From Pollenia angustigena (taxonomy: Eukaryota > Arthropoda > Insecta > Diptera > Polleniidae), in assembly GCA_930367215.1 (NCBI GenBank), contig OV884056.1, positions 278,920,067 to 278,984,066 of the forward strand: 64,000 nucleotides of DNA. Reading direction: 5' to 3'. This document shows positions 35,413 to 45,771 of the stretch, piece by piece. Both the position numbers and the translations under genes were made by a program. Position 1 is the first letter of the stretch; the number at the start of each line of letters is the position of its first letter. The notes beneath the pieces were generated by a model that saw only the letters and a list, made by a program, of their open reading frames with translations, was not told where the DNA came from and made no database searches.

Positions 35413-36826
35413 AGATATTTAAAAAGTTTGGGTTTCTACTGCTTTTACTTCTGAAAAGTATTGTTTTAGTAATCAGGCCAATCTGGCTCTCATGGCCTCG
35501 ATTAAAGTAGCCATTGAGTTTACTAAAAAAAAATTCCTAAATTTAGACTTTACCAGACATTGAAATGAAATTAGATAGTTTTTAAATTCATTCCTTATTC
35601 ATTTAAACTTTGGTGTCTTTCAAATACTCCAATGTTTTTTTTCGGTAATTCTAGACATTTTATCGTTATTTGTTTAATAATTCCTTTTAAATATTAAACA
35701 AGAAACAAAAAATAAAAACGTGTCTTAAGACACTCCCCAATTTTTTTTTTTTTAAATCACAAAACAAATCTAAAATAATAAAAAACAATAATTTAAATCT
35801 CATAAATAATTCAGAACAAAATCACTATAAATATGACTAAAACAATTTTACATTTTTTAAATATTTTTGACAAAGGAATAAGGAAATAGCAAAAAAAAAA
35901 ATCTTTTAAAGATCTGTCAAAACTGTTTATAATTTTAAATTTTGTATTCTGAATTTAAATGTCTTAAAGTGAGAAGTGTGTGTAGCACCTGAATAAAATA
36001 TTTGCAATTCGAAATGATGTTTCTTAGTTTAACATATTGTAAATTATTTATAAAACAAATGTATGTCATTCTTGATTTCATCTTTTTTTAAGAAGTAAAA
36101 AGAACTAAAAAATCAAACTTAAAATTAATTTCGAAAATTGTTATTCCAGTTTGTATTTCTTCTTTAAGTAACATTTTTACATTTTTACATTATTTAAATG
36201 TAAATTGTACGTTTAATGTAGATTTACCACAATTGTTGAGAGTAGAAGGCGTTTCTTTAAAAAAAAAAAAAAAAAAATTGTATTCTTGGATACAAACGTG
36301 ATGTCTTTGGGCCAGTAGCTGTAAATATTTTATTTATGTGTGTGTTTTTTTTTTTTGTTTTGTTTTTGTTTAAGTATCTTTTTCTGGTTTAAATGCCTGA
36401 ATATATTTTCAAATGTTGAAATTTTAAAGATCAACAGTTTAGTGAACTTTAGGAAGTTTTTTTAAAAGGTAAGAATATTTTTTTATGGTTGAAAAATGTT
36501 AAAAGCAACTGTTTTAAAAATTTTAGAAATGTTGGTAAAGCTTAATAATAACAAGAAAATAGTTAATATATGTTGATATTTTGATATTTTCATATTTGGT
36601 ACTTTTTGCAACAACATTAACAAACATTTTCCTTCTTAATAAAAAAAACACATTCTCAGAATCAATTATTTTTGTATGGTAACTTTTTTTGACATGGGAA
36701 TAGTGGCCCCTATTACGGTTCACAGCTCAACTCAGTTGAGTTGTAATATCTTAATTTTTGTATTATGGTTCACAACTTTGATATATTGCGGTAAACAAAA
36801 ATTACAACAGTTCACAACCAGTTGTA
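35413..36826. other. Gene-free AT-rich stretch
   Basis: Contains long A and T runs. A repeat shared with 6100-6240 lies at 36715-36825 (GGTTCACAGCTCAACTCAG, ATTGCGGTAAACAAAAA). No coding signal was recognised. Confidence 0.45.
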
Positions 36827-36829
36827 TTA

Positions 36830-36969
36830 TGGCCTGTTTGTCGAAAACGAATGAAGACTTCGTTCGCTTAAATTTCATTTAAAACAAAAACAATTTATAA
36901 AATATTTGTTTTTGTTTTACATATAAGTTAAGTAAGCGAAGTCTTCATTCGCTATCGACAAACAGGCCA
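36830..36969. mobile_element. PIF-like MITE, TGGCCTGTTTGTCGA ends
   Basis: A ~40-bp inverted terminus (TGGCCTGTTTGTCGA..., continuing with GAATGAAGACTTCG and CGCTTAA) surrounds a short AT-rich loop, so the 140-bp unit folds as a hairpin. TTA flanks both sides (36827-36829, 36970-36972). Confidence 0.8.
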
Positions 36970-36972
36970 TTA

Positions 36973-38418
36973 ATTACAACTTATTCTATTCAAAAAATAA
37001 TACTTTAAGAATTCTTTTTTAAAAAATTTTTAAAAAATTTGTTAACACAACAAAAATCAACAGGCAAAAACAAACAAAATGTTACTTTTTTGCAAGACAA
37101 GCACTTTTTTTTTACAAAAATGTACCAAGTACAGGGTGTGCTCTTAAGTCAGATCTTCACAAAGTCCTAAATAAAATTTTACAATTGGTTAAGAAAATAA
37201 CTGTTGTGTTTCAAACAAAATAAAAATTTTATTGCTGCGTTCATTGGTTCGTCATAACTGTACAGTAGAAATCTAAGTTAAGCAGTTGCCTACAGAAGTC
37301 ATATATATTTCTTGTAATTATTATAAGACATATGACTTTTCAACTGTATGACTACCTTGTGAATCCCCCAAATGTAATTGTACAAAAATTTTCCATTAAG
37401 AAATTATATTTTAAATAAAGCTACTTTTTGCAAAACCTTTTTTTATAGAAACTAAATTTTTTCAAAATATCGTTAAAACATAATTTTTCTTCTTCAAAAT
37501 GTTGCACATATTATTTGCAAAATGTTGCACATTTTTTTCAAAATTTTGCACATTTTTTTACAAAATGTTGTAAATATTTTTCTAAAATGTTGGAAATTTT
37601 TTTTATAAAATGTTGCACATTTTTTTTTGCAAAATGTTACACATTTTTTTCACAATTTTGCAAATTTTTTTTTGAAAAATGTTGCACATTTTTTTTCCAT
37701 AATGTTTCTATTTAAATAATTAACAGATTTTTAAAATTTTTATTTTTTTATTATATTATTTTAAAAACTTTAATATGGCTATTTCCAAAAAAATGTCAAC
37801 CACAAAAAATGGAAAAAAAATTTTTCTTTTCAAGATTCAAGATTTTCAAGAATTGCTTATATTTTTTTAATATATGCGTATAAATTAATTGATTCGAAAA
37901 AACAGATAAATGGTAAACGAAGTACTACAACTTTTAGCACATACTTGTGTATATTAGGAAATATGCATTTGGTACAACAATACTCTAATCTAAGGCAAAT
38001 TTATGATCTGAAAAACATTTTTTATTAAGTTTCTTATATAAAGGATTATAAATAGCAACATAAAAAAATTTTAAATCATGGTGGAAAAATTGTCCCGTTT
38101 ACAATTTCTTTAACAATTTATTTAAAAAAATGTAATTCATATTTTATTTTGAAATTGAAACCATTTTTAGGGCACATTAGTACGCAACATTTTAAAATTA
38201 ATCCCAATAAAATATTGTGTCAGGTTTCGCAGAAATCACTGTTTAAACGGTTACCCCTTAAAACCCACTTCCGTTTTTTGTCCCGTTTACAATCACTGGT
38301 TTTTTGCAATCATCTCGGAAACCACGACAGTAAGCGAAAAATTTAACTTGCGGAAATTAAAGAGCTAATTGAGAGTTAAAAGAATCATTAATTTGAAAAA
38401 TGAAAATCAGGTTGTTTT
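36973..38418. other. Gene-free stretch left of copia
   Basis: AT-rich. It contains the AAAATGTTGCAC array at 37495-37705 and two copies of TGTCCCGTTTACAAT (38091-38105, 38279-38293). No gene was recognised. Confidence 0.4.
37495..37705 (+). repeat. Degenerate ~24-33-bp tandem repeat (AAAATGTTGCACATTTTTT)
   Basis: About eight imperfect units of AAAATGTTGCACATTTTTTT with variable T-run length. The Cys/Phe-rich 66-codon frame across it is just translated repeat. Confidence 0.75.
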
Positions 38419-38693
38419 TGTTAGACTTTAATTACTGTACCTACAGATTCGTAACTCGTGCACAAAATAAAAACACAACCACTCAGATTAAACGTTTATT
38501 ACAGAGTAAAAATCTTAGACGCTAAAATTATAAATAGTGTTATAAAGTATTCTAAATCTAAGTAATACCAAGTTTAATAAGTATATTTACATGAAAGTTA
38601 GACTTAGTATATATTGTAATTTTTAAACTTAACTACTATTATTATTATGCAATCGTGTTGCCATATATTCTTATAAATGTGTATTTTTCAACA
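38419..38693 (-). repeat. copia 3' LTR
   Basis: 275 bp, nearly identical to the other LTR over its whole length, with TG...CA termini and a polypurine tract immediately next to it. Confidence 0.9.
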
Positions 38694-38702
38694 CTCCTCC
38701 TC
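38694..38702 (-). other. copia polypurine tract
   Basis: GAGGAGGAG on the minus strand directly abuts the 3' LTR, the position where plus-strand DNA synthesis is primed. Confidence 0.8.
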
Positions 38703-38792
38703 AACACGAGTACATAGTAACAAAAAACAAATAAAAATTTAATTCAATAATTTCATACATGTTTGTTTTAAAATTACATTTACATTTTTCTT

Positions 38793-39479
38793 TTATTTCA
38801 AACCTAACTTATTTACAAAGTTACAGTGTTTGATCTTAGCTAAATTTTTCGTCAGAACGTCAGCGATCATGCCATTAGTCGAAACGTATTCTATTCTCAA
38901 CATATCTTCCTTCACAACATCCCTTACAAAATTATATTTCACATATATATGTTTCGTGCGTGAATGATAAGTATGGTTCTTCGCCAACTGCTGCGCACTT
39001 AAATTGTCCCCATACAATACTATTCGCCCATCACCGTTCGTCAAACCCATTTCCCTTATTAGTTTCTGCAAATAAATTACCTCTTTGGCGGCCGTGGACA
39101 ACGCAACAAACTCAGCCTCCGTGCTACTAAGTGCAACCGTTTGTTGCTTACTCGATTCCCACGAAAATGCACTACCACCAATAAAGAATGCATAGCCCGT
39201 GTACGATTTCCTATCAAACGTATCACTACCCCAGTCCGAGTCAACGTAGCCCACTATCGGCCTCCCTGTCTTCCTGTATGTTATTCTCAAACCTTTTGTC
39301 GCCGAGGCTTTCTCATCCTTCTCAATCCATTTTACATGTTCTGCTGGAACACTTTCATTTTTTTCTTCCTTACCACATACAACTGCCCATAGACTGGAAT
39401 GTACTAAAACACTCCTCATTTGAATGCACCAGACATCATAGTTTTTTTCATCTAGTTTATCTATTTGATATAAACTCAT
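38793..39479 (-). CDS. copia gag/RNase H fusion frame (deletion product)
   Basis: 228 intact codons. Residues 1 to about 58 are the N-terminal start of copia Gag (YDVWCIQMRSVLVHSSLWAV). At about residue 59 the frame jumps, still in register, to the last part of Pol: VGYVDSDWGSD, RKSYTGYAFF, ALSSTEAEFVALS, VLYGDNLSAQQLAKN, HSRTKHI and IADVLTKNLA, all typical of the copia RNase H domain. Zinc knuckle, protease, integrase and reverse transcriptase are deleted. The first RNase H aspartate (DSDW) and the ExE-type STEAEF block remain visible. The frame is free of stops, consistent with a recent deletion; whether it is translated is unknown. Confidence 0.9.
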   Translation of the reverse strand: MSLYQIDKLDEKNYDVWCIQMRSVLVHSSLWAVVCGKEEKNESVPAEHVKWIEKDEKASATKGLRITYRKTGRPIVGYVDSDWGSDTFDRKSYTGYAFFIGGSAFSWESSKQQTVALSSTEAEFVALSTAAKEVIYLQKLIREMGLTNGDGRIVLYGDNLSAQQLAKNHTYHSRTKHIYVKYNFVRDVVKEDMLRIEYVSTNGMIADVLTKNLAKIKHCNFVNKLGLK

Positions 39480-39600
39480 TTTTTGTACTGTTTTTCAATT
39501 TTTATTTTCTTGAGCCTTTTTTTTTATTATTTTTTTTTTTTTTTTAACAAATTTTCTGTTCCACTTTAGACTATGTTCATATATTTTAAAACCATGTGCT

Positions 39601-39614
39601 CTGGGCCCATAACC
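39601..39614 (-). other. copia primer-binding site (half-tRNA-iMet type)
   Basis: CTGGGCCCATAACC on the plus strand equals the anticodon-stem region of initiator tRNA-Met. It lies 2 bp from the 5' LTR. Copia is known to prime from an internal half of this tRNA, so the match identifies both family and orientation. Confidence 0.88.
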
Positions 39615-39616
39615 TA

Positions 39617-40102
39617 TGTTAGACTTTAATTACTGTACCTACAGATTCGTAACTCGCGCACAAAATAAAAACACAACCACTCAGATTAAACGTTTATTAC
39701 TGAGTAAAAATCTTAGACGCTTAAATTATAAATAGTGTTATAAAGTATTCTAAATCTAAGTAATACCAAGTTTAATAAGTATATTTACATGAAAGTTAGA
39801 CTTAGTATATATTGTAATTTTGAAACTTATGGTGTTTTCTTTTCTACAAAAAATGTGACATTTTATTTAAAAAAAAAATGTAATTTGGAGTCTGTTTCTT
39901 AAACATTTTGCTCCCGAAAAGGGTGGCTTGTTTTATTCTAAAAAACTCACCCTTTTTTGGAAGCAATTATGAAACAGACACCAAATTGCATTTTTTTAAA
40001 TAAAATGTCACACTTTTTTGTAGAAAAGAAAACACCATTACCTACTATTATTATTGTGCAATCGTGTTGCCATATATTCTTATAAATGTGTATTTTTCAA
40101 CA
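39617..40102 (-). repeat. copia 5' LTR, interrupted by a MITE
   Basis: 275 bp of LTR plus 211 bp of insertion (208-bp MITE and 3-bp duplication). The LTR parts match the 3' LTR nearly base for base. Confidence 0.9.
39830..40037. mobile_element. PIF-like MITE in the copia LTR, TGGTGTTTTC ends
   Basis: TGGTGTTTTCTTTTCTACAA and its inverse close a 208-bp foldback whose arms pair for about 75 bp. TTA on both sides (39827-39829, 40038-40040) is confirmed by the uninterrupted LTR at 38419-38693, which has the site once. Confidence 0.92.
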
Positions 40103-40851
40103 GTTTTGTCAATATAAACGTGTGCGAATGTCCCGTTTACAATCTTGGAAGTGCCCATATTTTAATTTGTTTTTTAGAAAACTGGCACTTTAAAAAAATT
40201 TTTTCTATAAAATATTTACTCTGTAAAAAGTATTTTTTCAGTGAGAATTTTTTACATATGGAATTTTTTACAAAAATTATTATTTTTTAAAAAGGAACTT
40301 TTTACCAAAATATAAAAACCATTTTACCAACAGGAACTTCTTACAAAATGGACAATAAACATAAATGGAAATTAACATAAACGAACAGTATAGAACTAAA
40401 AGAACTTTAGAACTTGAAAAAAGTACTTTTTTAACTTAATTAAATTAGTTAATCAAAGAACTTTTACGGTGTTAATCACAACAGTTAATTTTGAAAAAAA
40501 TTATTTTTTTTTATTAAAAACGTCAAAAAGTCTATTCTTAAGAAAATATGTAGTTAAAAAAATATTTTTTTTTTTTTTGAAAAAATTAAATTTTTCAATA
40601 AAAATGTATTTTTAAATTGTTAAAAAAAATTATTAAAGTTTTTTAAGCGTGCTTCTTAACATCAAATTTGAATTTATAAAGCTTTTTTGCATTAGTCGTG
40701 TTCTCTTAATATTTTAAATACTTAAAAGAGGTGCATTTGAAATATGTTTTTTAAAAAATAGAAACATTTCCACATTTTTTTTGCTAAAAAAAATACTTTT
40801 TAGAAAAATGCCAATATTAAAAATCCTCGTACATATCACAAATCGTAACCT
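40103..40851. other. No recognisable gene
   Basis: AT-rich with homopolymer runs. A third TGTCCCGTTTACAAT lies at 40129-40143. Confidence 0.4.
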
Positions 40852-40853
40852 TA

Positions 40854-40995
40854 GTCTGGGTTAACACTATGAAAGTTTTCTTAAAGAAAGCCAGAGTTAA
40901 TTGTTGAGAGGGGAAGAGAACATGCTATTATTCTCACCCTTCTCATTAATTAACTAACACTTTCTGAAAGAAACTTTCATAGTGTGAACCCAGAC
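40854..40995. mobile_element. TA-target MITE, GTCTGGGTTAACACTATGAA ends
   Basis: A 142-bp hairpin: the left end GTCTGGGTTAACACTATGAA and the right end, inverse, GTCTGGGTTCACACTATGAA. TA flanks both sides (40852-40853, 40996-40997). No open frame. Confidence 0.8.
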
Positions 40996-40997
40996 TA

Positions 40998-42277
40998 AAA
41001 TGCAGACTTACGTAACTAAACAAAAGTTTGAAATCGAGTTTTAGATTGATAATAGTTTGTTTTACCAAACTATATGAACCCCTGCGATCAAAAATGGTGA
41101 CTTTAGTAAAGAAATTTAATTTCAATATCTACTTAATTATTATTGATTTTTTAAATTTTTTTTGCTTTTCCCGAAAATAAAACAAAAATATAGTTATGTC
41201 CGTTTGCATTTAAAGTTTACAAAATTATCAAATTTTTTGTTTTAAAATCCCATTTAATAATTTAAATAACATTATTTAAACCGTTACACTGTGCTTATAC
41301 TTATCTGACGGTTAAACGGAACCTATAATGATTACACTATACTTACATCCAAAATTACATGATGTTACTTCTCTTACAAAACACATTTTACTCCACCTCT
41401 GCTCCAAACAGCAAAAATAATACCATCATTATTATTAACAACATGTTCGCGCATCAGCAACATAAGTAAGTCATTCATTCTAAGTGTTTATTACAAAAGT
41501 AAAATACATCATTTTCATCATCATCATCATCATCATCTCTAGGTGAAATAAAGAGATTTTCACATGTGTGTGATCCAAACGAATTTGAACGTAGCTTATT
41601 GATTTATTGAAACAAACACACACCACTCGATTTCAACTCCTACAGACAAATTTTAAGTCATTCATGCATCTAACTTGCAACATGTGTGGCAATCAATATA
41701 TATTTCTAGTGTTTTGCCTCATTTTATTTTACTTTTTTTTTTTTGCAAAGACAAAGACTTTTTTCGACAAACGACTTCAATTTAATGTCACACTCTTTAA
41801 ACGTATGACAATAAGAAAGACTATAACAAAAACAACAGCAACAACATCCATGATAACAACAGCAACTTTGAAAATTACACACTACAAAGTACATTAATAG
41901 CAAGAAGTCTTTTCTTAGAAATAAATAGATGAAGTTGAAGAAATTGCTAAAATAAATGACAGAAAACATGTGAAAATAAATCGATGTTCTAACATTTTTT
42001 GCCACCTTTAACCGTCTTGTAAACAAGAACGTTTTCAAACACACACTTACCTACATCATACACACCCACTACAAACGACTTTCAAATGAATACACACAAT
42101 CATAAATAAAAGGATATAAATAAAGAGAAGAAGTATTTGTGTGAAGAGATGAGCGAGAGAGAGAGAGAGAGAGAAAGAGAAGGGAAGAAAAGCTATTTTA
42201 TATAAAAAGGAAATTGTTATAGGAAATTACAACTTGTTATTGTTGTTGTTGTATTGGTATTCCATTAAACAAGACTA
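40998..42277. other. Gene-free stretch with microsatellites
   Basis: (ATC)n at about 41515-41538, CAA-rich sequence near 41825-41870, and (GA)n at about 42152-42182. Less homopolymeric than the surroundings and free of recognised transposons, so it may be old unique sequence. No coding support. Confidence 0.4.
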
Positions 42278-42708
42278 TTTACAATCAGTGTTGCCATGTT
42301 GGTTAATTTTAACCTGATTTGTTTGTTTACTTTTTTTCAATGTTTACTTGTGTATAATTTTTTTCATCTTCTTTTTCAACACTAAAATAATCAAACTTTT
42401 GGTTTAGTACCAAAACTACCCCCTCCGATTTTCTGGACTTAATGATAATGTATAGTATTAGTGGCCAATACTTGTTTCATCTGCCTAAGAACGATTTCTT
42501 CTAGAAGTTGTAACTCCAACAGACTCTTAACTAAATCATTTGAGGTATATATGTACTTTGAAGTGTAGATGGTCAATATCAGCTGATTTTAATGCTTCAT
42601 AGGTCTGACTGAAACAATTATGATCAATATGATTCCAACTATTTTCTTAGGGCTTAAGTAACATAAAAAAACATTTTGACGTGTTTATGGCAGAAAGTAG
42701 GTTAACTT

Positions 42709-43480
42709 TTTTTTTTGTTAGGACCATAACTCATTGCATTGTGTTGGAACTAGAAAAATAGGTTATGGGAAGGAGGGAAGAGGAAGAAGTGCTTGTAAAA
42801 ATTCAACTTGAATTTATTCATGTTGAAAGTGAGAGGGGAGACTTCAGCAAGAAGGTTATTCCACAAACAAACAGTCCGGCAAAAACGGGTTTTCCCTGTA
42901 ATGCGTTTTACGATTACGACCAAAAAAGAATGGGCTCTTAAGAAAAGCGTATATTACGAATAAACGTACGGGTTTCGGCAACAAGATCCCTAATTTCATC
43001 AGAACGCATACCATTGTAGTAACGGTAAAACAGGCAAATGCAACCCACAATGCGACGGTGTTAAAGGATTCAATAAAATTGGATACCGTTTTGTCACCAA
43101 TGAACACCTACGCCCTCTCCTGCGCGCCGTCGAGAGCTCCAAAATAGAACAGATAGATAAAGCACCGGCCCACACATGAGAGTTGTATTCCAATCCAAGG
43201 TCGTATAAATAGTAAGGAGATCAGATGCCGTTTTAAACAACCAAGTCACTTGAATGCTTCTTTCGACATGTTGAATATAAGTTTTGTCCATCGGACATCA
43301 CTTTATATCTTAATATCTAGAACATCAAGAGATTATGATTCTTCAATTGTTCAACCACCCATATATACAGAAGAGTCACCCTGATCCGTCGCCTGTTTTC
43401 GTAAAAGGATGGGATACGATATTGATATGATTCATAGCACGTCTTATTTGCGAGATAACAGTCCATTTGTATTTTTCGAT
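42709..43480 (-). pseudogene. LINE reverse-transcriptase fragment, second copy
   Basis: Reading from about 43480 down to a T-run at 42709, the minus strand repeats the 3' part of the LINE at 4548-5711. The order is LGFL-type thumb sequence, LLTIYTT, NSHVWAGA, then frame-shifted blocks corresponding to VGxxCLFYRYYNG, TFIRN, WNNLLAEVSP and the end of the ORF, followed by the CCTAACA 3' UTR and A-tail. Many frameshifts; catalytic box absent. Nested in the hAT at 42286-44172. Confidence 0.8.
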
Positions 43481-43757
43481 GCATACTTTTCTTTCAGGAT
43501 TCGTCCAGGGTGAAATGCTGGATCTACTATAAATCAGACATTTTTGATTCGATCAAAGTCAGTTAGCAATTATTTGACGCATAATTTAGGAGCCTTTCAT
43601 AATAAATTTTAATCATTTAGGCGGCTGAAAGTGAAGTAGACATCAAAAACACAAATGTAGCGTTATCTGATAAATGTGACGTAGTCGGAGAAAGCTGAGC
43701 TCATATTCGGCCCATAGCATGTCAAAAACATAAAAATCAGCTGGAATAGGTAGACCT

Positions 43758-43886
43758 GTGGGGTAATTCTGCAACTTTTTACCGACAAAAATTTGTTGTT
43801 AAGTAGTAAATTTTGAGTATTTTTAGATACAAATTTTCTACTTAACGACAAATTTTTGTCGTTAAAAAGTTACAGAATTACCCCAC
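43758..43886. mobile_element. Hairpin MITE, GTGGGGTAATTCTG ends
   Basis: GTGGGGTAATTCTGCAACTT and its near-exact inverse continue to CGACAAAAATTTGT and GTTAAGTAG, giving ~50-bp arms around a short loop. Target duplication not determinable. Confidence 0.7.
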
Positions 43887-43989
43887 TGTTTATTATATCG
43901 ATAATCATAATTTTCAACCTTAATTATTTTTTAAGAGCGTCCTCGAAATATGTAGACTCGTTGGGTGCCCCCTTTAATAAATTTTGAAC

Positions 43990-44086
43990 TATCACAGTAG
44001 AATGTATTGATCCCATATAGAGTCGATGGAGGGTATTAATGATTCGAATAAGTATATAAAGCCGAATAGAGTACTCTTATTTGTTA
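43990..44086 (+). repeat. mini-me 3'-end remnant
   Basis: GATGGAGGGTATTAATGATTCG, an interrupted GCCGAATAGAG hairpin and ACTCTTATTTGTTAT correspond to the last ~90 bp of the copies at 605 and 12601, with many differences. Confidence 0.5.
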
Positions 44087-45771
44087 TATAAAAATATGTA
44101 GTATAAAACCGAAATACAAAAAAAAAAACTTATTTTTATGCATACAAACTTTCGCTGGTCATGGCAACACTGTTGACAATGTCAGTATTATTATATTCGT
44201 ATTGTTGTGTTTGCCATTCGCGCTGTTGTCTTTGTTGCTGTAGTTTTTGTTGTTATAACTTGGTTATTGTTACTTGATGTTGTGTTTAAAATGCAATCAT
44301 GTTTTAGTTTCTGCCACCTGATGCTTTAATTTTAAGATAAATAAATGTTTGTCAACAATGTCTCTTAAGACTTTATCAAGATTTTAAAAGTACCTCGTTC
44401 CTTGTTTTGTGCAAAAGTACAATTTTGTTGAAAATACATTTTTTAAAAGGTGCCGTTTTGTCCAATTAACGTTTTTTAAAGAGACTTTTCTTAGTGCTTT
44501 TTCCCACCAAAAACAAATTTTGTTGTAAAAAGTCCATCGTATAGAAATGTTCATTAATGTTTCGTTTTCGAAAAAGTTTTTTCTACAGTCCTTTTTAAAC
44601 ACATTTTTAAAGTACCAGTTTTAGTTTTAATGAACTAATTCTTTTAATTTTTCCTAAACTTGTAATTTTTTTATTACACAAACAGCCCACATGATAAAAT
44701 TTCTAATATAATTAAAATTAAACGTAAAAGGGCTTGTTGCTTTACGAACTCCTTATTGTTTGTCTTAAAGTCTGTCCATTAAATTTTCTCTCACACCATA
44801 AAAGCTGATATTTTAATGTCTACAATTTCCAAAAACTCTGGTGTGCAGGCGCGGATCCAGCTTGAGCCTTAGGGGGGGAAATTTTGTATGATACAAAAAA
44901 GTAAAAAATTTGCTTTTAAAAGTTTATTAAAAACAATATGTGTATTAGGGTAAGTACTTTTTGCAATTTTTGCGAATATCAAATTCTTCATCGCATAGCC
45001 GTATAGACAGTGAAAAAATATTGCGAAATGATGTATTACTTCTTCGCGATCGTGAAGAAAGTTTCCGCACCAAACGCGATAAAGTTTTGAATTTAAATTT
45101 TTCTCCTTACTATACAAAATTAACATTTAATTACAAAATTTTAAGTACTTTCTAATAATTTCATGAATATAACAAGATCTTACCATTTGTAAGGAAAAAG
45201 GGCGCAAAAAAAATCGCGACTCTATTTCGCGGTTTTTTTAATAAACTAAATTTTAATGGCAAATGATAGATGTTGTGATAGATGAGTTGTTTGGCGGAGA
45301 TATAAAACAGCAGCGTAGTAATATATGCGCGTAACGAGCTATTAAAGTTGCACAAGATATTTTTCCATTGTGTAAATCAACTCGCACTTTAAACTTAAAA
45401 TTTATTTCACTAAACCCAAAAAAATAGCTTTACATTTTTGTTATACAGTTGCTTATTTTATGTAGTTATGCCTGTATTCATAAAAATATTTAAATTTAAC
45501 AAAGGCTTGAAAATTTTCCTTAATAAAAGTTTATTAAATTTTATAATCATTTATGAATATGGGGGCTATATAGCATATGTAAACAATAAATGTACCATAT
45601 ATTATGTGTATGGAAATTGAAAAAAAAATTTTTTTGAGAAGCTTTAGAAATTGTATTTGGTGCGGAAAAAATATTTTCATTATCAATACTAAATTGGCAA
45701 TCGCGTTGTGGGATGAAGAAATTTTGTCCAAAAAAAGTCATTACCCTAATTAAAAAAACTCAACCAAAAGA

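Larger units (their letters stand above)
38419..40102 (-). mobile_element. Copia-type LTR retrotransposon, internally deleted
   Basis: The element reads on the minus strand. Two LTRs of 275 bp begin TGTTGAAAAATACAC and end GTCTAACA (38419-38693; 39617-40102, the latter with a 208-bp MITE). GTTTT borders both sides (38414-38418, 40103-40107), a 5-bp duplication. A primer-binding site lies at 39601-39614 and a GAGGAGGAG polypurine tract at 38694-38702. Nearly all of gag-pol is missing, leaving one fused frame. Such a deletion derivative could move only with proteins from a complete copy elsewhere. Confidence 0.93.
42286..44172. mobile_element. hAT element, degraded, CAGTGTTGCCATG ends
   Basis: The perfect 13-bp inverted terminus CAGTGTTGCCATG is flanked by TTTACAAT (42278-42285) and TTGACAAT (44173-44180), an 8-bp duplication with one mismatch. 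No transposase could be read. It carries a LINE fragment, a hairpin MITE and a mini-me remnant. Ends are shared with the MITE at 3507-3809. Confidence 0.75.

Noticed and set aside
37515..37715. Cys/Phe-rich 66-codon frame
   Set aside because: It follows the degenerate AAAATGTTGCAC tandem repeat; no real gene features.
41607..42044. Overlapping frames of ~100 codons on both strands
   Set aside because: Low-complexity CAA/TTG-rich sequence open in several frames at once; no domain.
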